Source: Candidatus Eiseniibacteriota bacterium (GTDB taxonomy: Bacteria > Eisenbacteria > RBG-16-71-46). Taken from it: DNA of 53,464 nucleotides. Shown here piece by piece: positions 1 through 8,130 of this stretch. How positions within the stretch are numbered: position 1 is the first letter of the stretch; each line of letters begins with the position of its first letter. The position numbers were made by a program, and so were the translations under genes. Below the pieces are notes generated by a model. The model did no database searches, was not told the origin of the DNA, and worked only from the letters and a program-made list of their open reading frames with translations. The DNA lies in the NCBI GenBank assembly GCA_005893295.1, contig VBOY01000007.1, positions 27,591 to 81,054 on the forward strand, read 5' to 3'.

Positions 1-873
1 ATCTTCGCCTGAGAAGCGCCACGTGAAGCTGTGGCGTCCCGCGGGCAGGGTTCGATCGATCAAGGTCCGCACCACCCGGCCGCCGATGTCGAGAAGGCGA
101 ACCTGCACTGCCGCGCCGTGCGGCAGCACGAAGCCGTACGCCATCCCATCCCTGACCGGGTTGGGCGTGGGAGGGCTCAACCTCAGCGAGCCTTCCGTGG
201 TTCCGTCCCCCACCGCCACGGTGCTCACGATCGTGCCCGAACTGTGGAGGTTGTTGGTGAAGGTCGCGGGGCCGGTCGTGAGCGCGTAGTCGGCCGCGTT
301 GTTGGTGCTAGGAGCGCTGGCGCTGAACTGGAACAGCAAAGCCTGCCCGTTGCTCGAAGGCAGGGGCCCTGGAAACGGCGGATTGAAGTTGCCGTCGGCG
401 TCGTTCGTGACGCTTCCTAGGCCGGAGCCGGTGTAGCTCGCGCCCCCCCAGCTCAACCGCCACAGGATCGTGCCGAAGTCGTCCTCGAACGTGAGCGAGC
501 CTGCCGCCAAGTAGGACGCCGGGATCGGGTTGGTGAGCACGAAGTCGGGCGTGAGGGCAGGATTCGTGTGGCTGGAGAAGTTCGAGGTCGCGGCGAGCAC
601 CCGGTCGCCCGCCGCGCCGTTCGGCACAGACGTCGTGAAATCGATCAGCAGCACGGGATTGGCTCCCGCCGCGTCGCGTACCAGAAGGCGCCCCTGCTGC
701 ACCAGGTTCTGGCCGGCCGCGCGCATCCGCAGCTGAACCGCCTGAACGTTGGTTGCGCCGTCCACGCCGCCGATGACCTGCTCGATCTGCATCAAGTGAA
801 ACGTGGCGCTGGCGGGCTGCGCAACCAGCGCGGCCAACGAGATGGCCGGAAGCAGGATCCGGAGGGTCTTCAT
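1..873 (-). CDS. Secreted protein with FlgD-like / T9SS type A-like C-terminal domain (3' end outside window)
   Basis: Hand translation from CAT at 871-873 stays open to base 1 and is absent from the ORF track: MKTLRILLPAISLAALVAQPASATFHLMQIEQVIGG...; C-terminal part ...SPPTPNPVRDGMAYGFVLPHGAAVQVRLFDIGGRVVRTLIDRTLPAGRHSFTWRFSGED resembles FlgD-Ig/Por sorting domains. Upstream GGAG. Confidence 0.8.
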   Translation of the reverse strand, partial: MKTLRILLPAISLAALVAQPASATFHLMQIEQVIGGVDGATNVQAVQLRMRAAGQNLVQQGRLLVRDAAGANPVLLIDFTTSVPNGAAGDRVLAATSNFSSHTNPALTPDFVLTNPIPASYLAAGSLTFEDDFGTILWRLSWGGASYTGSGLGSVTNDADGNFNPPFPGPLPSSNGQALLFQFSASAPSTNNAADYALTTGPATFTNNLHSSGTIVSTVAVGDGTTEGSLRLSPPTPNPVRDGMAYGFVLPHGAAVQVRLLDIGGRVVRTLIDRTLPAGRHSFTWRFSGED

Positions 874-985
874 GATGGCGTCTCCGTGCACCCGAGTGGT
901 CTCGCGACGGTCCGGACTCCAAGCCTCGGCAACACTGCAGCTACCCGTATAGTCCCGCGGGACGCCCGATCGTTACACACCGTGG

Positions 986-2206
986 GTGCAGCGCATAACG
1001 CCGTTCGAAAGTCGTTCCCGCTGGGCGAGCGACCCTGCTAGGTTCGCGAGGGTCCAGATTGCCTTGGCGCTCACGTCGTTCGGCGCTCTGCTGCTGGCGC
1101 GCGGCGGCGGCGCGGTGCCACTCTACGCGACTCGCACCGGGTTGCTGTGCGGAACCTGCCACTTCGATCCCAACGGCGGTGGTCCACGAAACGAATTTGG
1201 CTTCGCGTTCGCGCGGAACCGCCACCAGATCGAGCCGGAAGACACCACCAGCCAGTGGGCAGACCTGAACGTCGTCAACCGACTCGGCGACAACGTGCCC
1301 ATCTACATCGGCGTGAACCAACGCTTCATGTTGCTCGCCGATGGCACCCGCCAGATCCCCGGGATCGACCGGATCGGCTTCTTCAGCATGGAGAACGCCT
1401 TTCACCTGACGATTCAGCCCCATTCCAAGCTCACGCTGGTCTATACGCGAGACGGATTCGACGCGGGCTCCACCACTCGGGATGCGTTCGGGATGATCGG
1501 GGGTGGCCCGTGGTACATCAAGGCCGGGCGCTTCCGCACGCCGTTCGGCCTGCGCATGGACGACCACACCGTGGCGACCCGGAACTCGTTCCTCGATTTC
1601 TATTCGGGCCAGAGCTTCCTCCCCTACGATCCGCGGATGCCTGACATGGGTGTGGAGTTCGGGCTCGAGCAAGGCGGCTTCTTCGAGCGCGGCGCGTTCA
1701 CCGACGGCCAGTCCCATCCCTTCGGGCCTCAAGGGCGCGCCCAGACCGAGACCATCAAGCTCGGCTACCGCAGCGCGTGGCATCAGGGAGGCGTGTCCTT
1801 CTACGACGAGTATCGCGGCAGCACCGGTTCGCTGCGACGCGCCACCCGCTGGGGCTACTACGGGCTCACGCGCCTGGGTCCGCTCCAGATGCTCGGTGAG
1901 GTCGCGGCGGGAACGGACGAGGACCTGGGGGGAGACAAGACCAACCTGCTCGCCGGTTTCGGCGAGCTCGACTACCCCCCGGTACGCTGGCTCAACTTCC
2001 GCCTGCGCTTCGACCGCCTCGAGCTCGACCGGGCCGTCGACCCCGTGGTCCGTGACCTGAACACGTTCAATCGCTTTGCCATCGAAGGCGAGGTGGTGCC
2101 GGTGCCGTTCGCGGAGCTGCGGTGGACGGTGCGCCGCATCGATGCCAAGGCCAGCTCTCTCGCCGACGAGACCCAGGGGTACCTCCAGTTCCACTTCTCT
2201 TACTGA
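986..2206 (+). CDS. Outer-membrane beta-barrel-like protein with one N-terminal CXXCH haem-binding motif
   Basis: Hydrophobic leader, then LLCGTCHFDPNGGGPRNEFGFAF, then barrel-like alternating sequence ending in aromatic residues YLQFHFSY. Start codon uncertain. Confidence 0.65.
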   Translation: MQRITPFESRSRWASDPARFARVQIALALTSFGALLLARGGGAVPLYATRTGLLCGTCHFDPNGGGPRNEFGFAFARNRHQIEPEDTTSQWADLNVVNRLGDNVPIYIGVNQRFMLLADGTRQIPGIDRIGFFSMENAFHLTIQPHSKLTLVYTRDGFDAGSTTRDAFGMIGGGPWYIKAGRFRTPFGLRMDDHTVATRNSFLDFYSGQSFLPYDPRMPDMGVEFGLEQGGFFERGAFTDGQSHPFGPQGRAQTETIKLGYRSAWHQGGVSFYDEYRGSTGSLRRATRWGYYGLTRLGPLQMLGEVAAGTDEDLGGDKTNLLAGFGELDYPPVRWLNFRLRFDRLELDRAVDPVVRDLNTFNRFAIEGEVVPVPFAELRWTVRRIDAKASSLADETQGYLQFHFSY

Positions 2207-2323
2207 GCGGCCGAGTCTGGCTGGACGCTGCCTCCCTCCGCACCACGTCCCGCGCCTCAAGCGCGGCGACGGCAAGACCGATAATCCAGATCAGCCGTCC
2301 GCATCGACCTGTGAGGAGCTCCC

Positions 2324-4417
2324 TTGCCATCCCATTCCCATCCTCCATTCCCCTCGAGTGGTGTCGAACGCCCGCTGGTGGAGCACCTCGGCCCGGTGCT
2401 CGAGGCCATGCCGATCCCGATGTTGTTCGTGGACGCGAGCCGGCGCGTGCGCCTGTGGAACCGGACCTTGGCGTTGCTCCTCGACCGCCCGGCCGAGTCG
2501 ATCGCCGGCCGAACGCTCGAGGACCTGGTCGACCCACGCGACCGCGCCGGCGTGATCGAGACCTTGGAGCCCGGAAGATCGGGGCGCACCGGCCAGGTGA
2601 GCCGGCTCACTCTGCCCGCCTGCTCGGGTCAAGAAATGATGGTCACCTGGCTCGAGCTGGTCGACAACGATCAGATCGCGGGCTGGCTGGTCCGGCTGTG
2701 GTCCAATCCCCCGACCGCGCGGCTCGAGCGACCGCTCCAGGACATGCTCTATCATGAGAAAGCGCTGCGCGACAAGCTCACCGCGCTCCTCACTGTGAGC
2801 CAGACGGTCGTCCAATCGCTGGATCTGGGGACCATCCTCGCCACGATCACGCAGCAGGTGCGCGCCGTCATCCAGGTGGACGAATGCACGGTGTTCATGC
2901 TCGACGAGCGCGACCAGATGCTCAAGCCGGTGGCCTGCGACGTGAAGTCGTTCCGCGAAGAAGTCATGGGGATGACTCTCAAGGTGGGCGAGGGGATCAC
3001 GGGCACCGTGGCGCTGACCGGCAAGGGCGAGATCGTGAACGTGGCCGAGAGCGATCCGCGCGCCGTCCAGGTTCCGGGCACGCCCGAGGAGCAGGCGGCG
3101 CTGCTGTGCGTGCCGCTGCCCGCCCGCGAGCGGGTCCTCGGCGTGCTCACGCTGGCCCGCATCGGTACCCGGTTCTTCGTACAGGAGGATCTCGAGCTGG
3201 CGACCTTGTTCGCGGCCCAGTGCAGCACCGCGATCACGAACGCGCGCATGTACGAACAGGTCAAACAGGCGTATGACGAGCTGCGCGAGGCTCAGGCCCA
3301 GCTTGTCCAGTCGGCTAAGTTGACCGCTCTCGGCGAAATGGCCGGCGGCGTGGCCCACGACTTCAACAACATCCTTTCGGCGATTCTCGGGCGCACCCAG
3401 CTCTTGCAGCGGGGCAGCACGGACCCCGAGATGCTTCGTCAGCTGCGCATCATCGAGCAGGCAGCGCTGGATGGAGCGATGACCGTGCGCCGCGTCCAGG
3501 AGTTCACGCGCGTGCGGCACGACGAGCGGTTCGAGACGCTCGACGTCAATCCCGTGCTGCTGGGCGTGGTGGAGCTGACCCGCTCCGCGTGGCAGACGCG
3601 GGCCAAAGAGCGCGGCATCCCGATCGAGGCTCGCCTCGACCTGCGTTCGAGGGGGACCATCGCCGGCAACCCCTCGGAGCTGCGAGAGGTATTCACGAAC
3701 ATGGTCTTGAACGCGGTCGACGCCATGCCGGCGGGCGGGCGTCTGTCGATCTCGAGCGAGGACGTCGATTCCGAGCTGTTGGTGCGAATCCGCGACACCG
3801 GGACCGGCATGGACGCCAGGACGAAGGCCCGGGTCTTCGATCCGTTCTTCACCACTAAGCCGGTCCAGGGGACCGGCCTCGGGCTCTCGGTCGCCTACGG
3901 GATCGTCACCCGCCACCACGGCCACATCACGGTCGAGAGCGAAGTGGGAGCAGGGACCGAGTTCACGGTTCACCTGCCTCGTGGACAGGTGGAGGGGACC
4001 GCGCAGTCGTCGCCGCGGAGTCAGGTCACGCCCGCGGCGCTCCGCATCCTGGTGGTGGACGACGAGCAGGCGGTCCTCGACGTGCTGGTGGACATGCTGG
4101 CGGCCCGCGGCCACCAGGTCGAGCCCGCCCTCGGCGGGGAGGCGGCGATCGCCGCGCTGGCGAAGGTGCGCCCCCAAGTCGTCTTCTCCGACCTCGGGAT
4201 GCCCGGACTCAATGGCTGGGACATCGCGCAGCGGGTGAAGGCGGACCTGCCCGGAACGACGGTCGTGCTCGTCACCGGCTGGGGCGTGCAGCTCGACGAG
4301 GCGTCGGCGCAGCGGCGGGGCGTGGACCACATCCTGCCCAAGCCGTTCTCGATCGAGGACATCGAACGGGTGCTGGGACAGCTCACGGCTGCGCCCGATC
4401 GGCGGGCGGTCGCCTAG
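2324..4417 (+). CDS. Hybrid sensor histidine kinase (PAS-GAF-HisKA-HATPase_c-REC)
   Basis: PAS-like N-terminus, GAF-like 230-aa region, H-box ALGEMAGGVAHDFNNILSAI, N/G boxes (NMVLNAVDAM, GTGLGLSVAYGIV), receiver RILVVDDEQAVLDVL...SDLGMPGLNGWD. TTG start with upstream GAGGAG. Confidence 0.9.
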   Translation: MPSHSHPPFPSSGVERPLVEHLGPVLEAMPIPMLFVDASRRVRLWNRTLALLLDRPAESIAGRTLEDLVDPRDRAGVIETLEPGRSGRTGQVSRLTLPACSGQEMMVTWLELVDNDQIAGWLVRLWSNPPTARLERPLQDMLYHEKALRDKLTALLTVSQTVVQSLDLGTILATITQQVRAVIQVDECTVFMLDERDQMLKPVACDVKSFREEVMGMTLKVGEGITGTVALTGKGEIVNVAESDPRAVQVPGTPEEQAALLCVPLPARERVLGVLTLARIGTRFFVQEDLELATLFAAQCSTAITNARMYEQVKQAYDELREAQAQLVQSAKLTALGEMAGGVAHDFNNILSAILGRTQLLQRGSTDPEMLRQLRIIEQAALDGAMTVRRVQEFTRVRHDERFETLDVNPVLLGVVELTRSAWQTRAKERGIPIEARLDLRSRGTIAGNPSELREVFTNMVLNAVDAMPAGGRLSISSEDVDSELLVRIRDTGTGMDARTKARVFDPFFTTKPVQGTGLGLSVAYGIVTRHHGHITVESEVGAGTEFTVHLPRGQVEGTAQSSPRSQVTPAALRILVVDDEQAVLDVLVDMLAARGHQVEPALGGEAAIAALAKVRPQVVFSDLGMPGLNGWDIAQRVKADLPGTTVVLVTGWGVQLDEASAQRRGVDHILPKPFSIEDIERVLGQLTAAPDRRAVA

Positions 4418-4507
4418 ACCACCGCTCTCAACTTTTTCTTTCTCCGCGTCGATACCCTTTTCGCCCGTTCGTTTCTCGCCACTTTCCTACCGAGAATCGG
4501 AGTCCCC

Positions 4508-5110
4508 ATGTTACTTCCCGTCGTGTTGATGCTGGCCCATACGATGCTTTCCGTCGGGTTCGGAGCGGATGGCGCCACGCTGCGCCCCGCGTCGCGACCG
4601 CAGGCGCCGTCCTCTCCCCAGGGTCTCGGGCCCGAGCCGCCGCTCGCGGTGGTCAGCGCCGGGGAACCGGCCCCCAACTTCTCGTACCAGGGCACCGATG
4701 GACACTGGCGAGGTCTACGCGATCTGACCGACAAGGGGGCGGTGTTGCTGGCGTTTGCCCCCCGCGAGCACAACCTGATCCGGCTCCAGCGTGAGCGCGA
4801 AGCGCTGCTCGACCTGGGTGTGATTCCGGTGGCGTTGGTGGAGCTGAGGCCCGGCTCCGCGCGGTCCCTGGTGCGCCGGCTCGGGCTGACCTACACGGTG
4901 CTCTCGGATCCACGCTGCGTGATCGCTTCCCAGTTCAACGTCGTGGATCCAATCACGCAATCTGCGGTCCCTTCGTGGTTCATCGTCGACCGCCGCGGCA
5001 GGGTACGGGCTCTGAGGCGAGGCAGCCTGCCGGTCTCCGGCTACCCCACGGTCGCCGCGCGGGCTCTCGGGCTGCCGCTTCCCGGTGCCACGCTGCCCAG
5101 CCATCGCTAG
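4508..5110 (+). CDS. Redoxin-like (AhpC/TSA fold) protein lacking the usual peroxidatic Cys position
   Basis: EPAPNFSYQGTDGHWRGLRDLTDKGAVLLAFAPREHN..., PSWFIVDRRGRVRA; hydrophobic N-terminus. Confidence 0.7.
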   Translation: MLLPVVLMLAHTMLSVGFGADGATLRPASRPQAPSSPQGLGPEPPLAVVSAGEPAPNFSYQGTDGHWRGLRDLTDKGAVLLAFAPREHNLIRLQREREALLDLGVIPVALVELRPGSARSLVRRLGLTYTVLSDPRCVIASQFNVVDPITQSAVPSWFIVDRRGRVRALRRGSLPVSGYPTVAARALGLPLPGATLPSHR

Positions 5111-5155
5111 CGTGGCAGCCATCCCAAGGAGCGCCCCGGGCCACGCGGCCGGGCG

Positions 5156-5354
5156 TTAGCAGGCTGCTGAAAAAGCCCGACTGCTGCGTTGCTCGGTCGC
5201 TCTTCGCTGCCATGAAAATAGAAGGTCTTCCCCGCCCCATTTTCATCGATCGTGGTGCGCCTCAAGGCGCCTTGGGTCTGCGGAGTATCTAAAGATACGC
5301 CTCGCTCGTCGCTTCCTCGCGCCTTGCATTCGGGCTTTTTCAGCAGCCTGTTAG
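5156..5354. repeat. ~198 bp element bounded by ~28 bp imperfect inverted repeats with nested palindromes (MITE-like or structured bidirectional terminator)
   Basis: Left TTAGCAGGCTGCTGAAAAAGCCCGACTGC and right arm (reverse complement) CTAACAGGCTGCTGAAAAAGCCCGAATGC; inside are ATGAAAAT/ATTTTCAT (5212-5219/5239-5246), CAAGGCGCCTTG (5263-5274), GTATCTAAAGATAC (5285-5298). Confidence 0.8.
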
Positions 5355-5929
5355 AGGTTGGTGAGCGTGAATCGTGCCAGATCGACGATCTGGTCGGCCG
5401 GGATCGACTGGCCGAGCAGCGCGAGACGAACCGTTCCGGTGCGGTCGAGGATCACGAACCCCGGCTCGGTCTCGCCGTGCACCGAGTCGAAGAGGCCGTA
5501 GAGCGCCGAGATCTCGCCGGTCGGATCCGCGAGCAGCTCGAAGGGGATGTCCTCGCGTTGGGCGAACGCCCGGAGCGCCTGCGGGGAGTCCTTGGACACG
5601 CCCAGCATCACGAATCCGAGCCGCGTCATGGTGGTGTCGATTCCCTTGAGGGCCGCGAACTGGCGGTGGTCCCCGGTGAAATGGAGCAGCACCAAGTACC
5701 CGCGCAGCCTCGACAGCACCACGGTGCGCTCACGCGAGCTGGTGAGCTCGAAATCGGGAGCCCGCTCGCCCACGTACACCCTGCCCGCGACCCTGAGCTG
5801 GGCGACCGAGACCCGTTCGTCCCTGGGGCGCGGGGGGCGGGTCGGTCCAGTGGGCTTGGTCTCGGTCTGGGCCAACGCCAGGGCCGGCGCCATGCAGGCG
5901 ATGAGCGGCAGAGCAGTCCTGATTCTCAT
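5351..5929 (-). CDS. Secreted redoxin-like (AhpC/TSA fold) protein, Cys-free in predicted mature form
   Basis: Signal peptide MRIRTALPLIACMAPALALA|QTETK; ERAPDFELTSSRERTVVLSRLRGYLVLLHFTGDHRQF...EPGFVILDRTGTVRLALLG. Confidence 0.75.
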   Translation of the reverse strand: MRIRTALPLIACMAPALALAQTETKPTGPTRPPRPRDERVSVAQLRVAGRVYVGERAPDFELTSSRERTVVLSRLRGYLVLLHFTGDHRQFAALKGIDTTMTRLGFVMLGVSKDSPQALRAFAQREDIPFELLADPTGEISALYGLFDSVHGETEPGFVILDRTGTVRLALLGQSIPADQIVDLARFTLTNL

Positions 5930-6963
5930 GGGGACACCTCCTTACGAGACGACGCGGCCTTGGGCGGGCGCGTCGCGCGTGCCTCGACCGCGCGGCGCAC
6001 GGCGTCGAGCTGGGCCGGCGCCGTGGTCGGTGGCATCGAGCAGCCGGGGGCCGCGAGCCAGCGCCGGCCTCCGCTCGCTTCGAACCCCCGTTCCACTTCG
6101 GCCTCGAGCCGCTCGGGCGTCGGCTGTTGGAGCGCGTCTTCCTGCGAGATGCCGCCCATCACGGCACCCGGGAGTCGGGCGAGCGCCTCCGTGAGCGATG
6201 GATTGGTCGTGTCGGTGGCGTCGTAAGAGAAGGCCGCCACCGGGTAATCGGCCAGCTCGAGCAGCAGGTTGCGGCGCTTGCAGACGTGGAGGACGTTGAA
6301 CGGGGCACCCCGAGCCGCCGCGAGCAGCCTCAGGTCCAGGGCGCGCGCCCAGGCCCGGTATTCCTCGACGCTCATGCGGTCCCGGGTCGCCCAGTCGGTG
6401 GTCGCGAGGAAGATGCCATCGGCTCCGGCTTCGAGCACGCGCCGCACGTACCCCTCGAACGTCACCGTCACCGCCTCGAGCGCGGTGCGAACGGTTTCGG
6501 GATCGGTCGCCATGTGGCGTTTGAGATCGCCCGGCTCCGGAACCATCTCGGCCAGGATCGCGAGCGGCGTGAACACGGTCTGGACGAACGCGACCTCGGC
6601 CGGGAGGCGGTCTCGCAGCATCCGCACCGCTTCGAGCTGCTCGCCCAGGGCCCCCCGATCGGGCGGGCGTGGAGTGACCAGCCTGAGCTCGGAAGCCTCG
6701 TGCACCGGCCAGCGCTCGAGCGTCGGCTTGTCCGCCGGGCCGCCCGCGTAGCGGTAGCGCACTCCCCAGTCCTCGACGTGGTAATGCTTGCGAGGGTTGA
6801 GCTTCACCCAGTCCCAGGCATGTCGTCGCTGGAGTTCGACGGTGGCTGAGACCAGATCGCGCGCGGAGCTCTCGCGGTCGTAGACGTGCCCCCAGAAAGA
6901 AACCGGGGGGCGGTCGACCGGCTCGCCTCGCAGTGCGGCCCACACACGCTCGCGCGGCTTCAC
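5926..6963 (-). CDS. Uroporphyrinogen decarboxylase (URO-D) family protein
   Basis: VKPRERVWAALRGEPVDRPPVSFWGHVYDRE...; GTG start at 6963 preceded by GGAGG preferred over ORF-track start 7038, which overlaps a predicted promoter. 4-nt overlap with downstream redoxin. Confidence 0.75.
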   Translation of the reverse strand: MKPRERVWAALRGEPVDRPPVSFWGHVYDRESSARDLVSATVELQRRHAWDWVKLNPRKHYHVEDWGVRYRYAGGPADKPTLERWPVHEASELRLVTPRPPDRGALGEQLEAVRMLRDRLPAEVAFVQTVFTPLAILAEMVPEPGDLKRHMATDPETVRTALEAVTVTFEGYVRRVLEAGADGIFLATTDWATRDRMSVEEYRAWARALDLRLLAAARGAPFNVLHVCKRRNLLLELADYPVAAFSYDATDTTNPSLTEALARLPGAVMGGISQEDALQQPTPERLEAEVERGFEASGGRRWLAAPGCSMPPTTAPAQLDAVRRAVEARATRPPKAASSRKEVSP

Positions 6964-7022
6964 GCGAGGACCTCCGGTACCAGGGCGATGGAGTGCCCCG
7001 ATCGGCTGTGCGTCACCGCTCG

Positions 7023-7051
7023 ACTCTAGTCCAGACATGGCGGCGCGACAA
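7023..7051 (-). promoter_or_regulatory. Predicted sigma70-type promoter for URO-D gene
   Basis: Minus strand TTGTCG (7051-7046) - 17 nt - TAGAGT (7028-7023). Confidence 0.45.
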
Positions 7052-7061
7052 GCGGCTCGCC

Positions 7062-7090
7062 TTGATCCGCCGCGAGCGAGTCCCTAGCGT
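7062..7090 (+). promoter_or_regulatory. Predicted sigma70-type promoter, divergent from URO-D promoter
   Basis: TTGATC (7062-7067) - 17 nt - TAGCGT (7085-7090); ATG at 7098. Confidence 0.5.
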
Positions 7091-7162
7091 CTCAGCAATG
7101 GTCCGGTTTCCTGCGCGGATCGCTTGGGCCCTCGGCGACCTCCGAGGCATCCGCGACCACCC

Positions 7163-7639
7163 ATGGTCCTTCCCGTCGACGTGCTCGCCGATACCGGACG
7201 AGGCGAGCGGTTGGCGGTGCGGCCGCCCCCGCGCGTGTGGCTGGCGCGCGTGGCTTCCGCACCCTCTACGCCGGCGAGCGCTCCCGCGCGACCGCCGCTC
7301 GCCGACGCGCCGCTCCCGGGAGCGGCTCCGGATGCGGTGGAGTGGCCGGCGCCACCCGCTCTCGACGTGGATCCTGGGCTCAAGCCGCCCCTGCCGCAGG
7401 CGCGCGCGCCGCTCGAAATCCCGCCGGGCTCGAGGAGCGGGTTCGTCGAGCTCGACGTCCAAGTCGACGAGCGCGGCACGGTGTCCGAGGCGCGCTGGGC
7501 CGGAGGCAGCGCGGACAGCGCCCATGTGGGCGCGGCGACACGCTGCGCGCGGGCGATGCGTTTCTATCCGGCGCTTAGGGCCGGTCGTCCAGTGGCCGTG
7601 TGGTGCCGACAGAGATTCGACTTTCCCGACGGCCGCTGA
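7163..7639 (+). CDS. TonB C-terminal-domain-like protein
   Basis: SGFVELDVQVDERGTVSEARWAGGSADSAHVGAATRCARAMRFYPALRAGRPVAVWCRQRFDF; start uncertain, possible upstream frameshift. Confidence 0.55.
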   Translation: MVLPVDVLADTGRGERLAVRPPPRVWLARVASAPSTPASAPARPPLADAPLPGAAPDAVEWPAPPALDVDPGLKPPLPQARAPLEIPPGSRSGFVELDVQVDERGTVSEARWAGGSADSAHVGAATRCARAMRFYPALRAGRPVAVWCRQRFDFPDGR

Positions 7640-7674
7640 GGCCCTCGCCGTGCCACGCGTGCGCCCCCGCTCGA

Positions 7675-8030
7675 TCAGGCCGTGTCGGGCTCGCTCCACA
7701 CGTGGCGAGTGCGCGTGACCTCGAAGCCTTCGGATCGATAGAGCCGGAGCGCCGATTCGTTGTCGCCGTCCACCATGAGCCACGCGCGCGGCGCCTCCTT
7801 GCGCTCGAGCCAGCCCACGGCCCAGCGCAGCAACGCTCGGCCGAGCCCGATCCCACGCGCCGGCCGGCGGGCCGCCCGTCTTGGTCGGCCACCCAGATCG
7901 CGCGCCGGCTGGAGGCCGGATCGTCGAGGTGACCGGGTCGTGAGAGCCAGTCGAACTCGGGGGCGAGCGAAGGGTCTGCGAGCAGGGGCTCGAGCTCGGC
8001 CCTCACGGCGACGCGGATCACGAGGCTCAC
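7675..8030 (-). pseudogene. GNAT-family acetyltransferase with apparent frameshift near 7860
   Basis: N-terminal part MSLVIRVAVRAELEPLLADPSLAPEFDWLSRPGHLDDPASSRRAIWVADQDGRPAG in one frame; GIGLGRALLRWAVGWLERKEAPRAWLMVDGDNESALRLYRSEGFEVTRTRHVWSEPDTA* in another. Confidence 0.7.
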
Positions 8031-8036
8031 CGACCG

Positions 8037-8065
8037 AAGCTAGGAAGCGGTGAGCGCGCCGTCAA
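8037..8065 (-). promoter_or_regulatory. Predicted promoter of GNAT gene (leaderless)
   Basis: Minus strand TTGACG (8065-8060) - 17 nt - TAGCTT (8042-8037), then 6 nt, then GTG start at 8030. Confidence 0.55.
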
Positions 8066-8092
8066 GGCGGGGCCGCTCTCGTGCCGCTCGCG

Positions 8093-8121
8093 TTGACCCT
8101 CTCCCGACGCGATGCTAGCGT
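8093..8121 (+). promoter_or_regulatory. Predicted promoter of hldE1/rfaE1 gene (leaderless)
   Basis: TTGACC (8093-8098) - 17 nt ending TGC - TAGCGT (8116-8121), ATG at 8131. Confidence 0.6.
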
Positions 8122-8130
8122 GCCGCGCCG

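Noticed and set aside
308-922. 204-aa minus-strand ORF at left edge
   Set aside because: Wrong frame; the real secreted protein is read from 873 in another minus frame.
941-2275. 444-aa minus-strand ORF opposite the cytochrome-barrel gene
   Set aside because: Compositional artefact; the plus strand has signal peptide, CXXCH and barrel-like end.
2291-4330. 679-aa minus-strand ORF antisense to the histidine kinase
   Set aside because: Shadow of a well-supported kinase; no recognisable domain.
4418-4507. Pyrimidine-rich intergenic stretch as possible regulatory RNA or terminator
   Set aside because: No stable inverted repeat or promoter with good spacing could be identified by eye.
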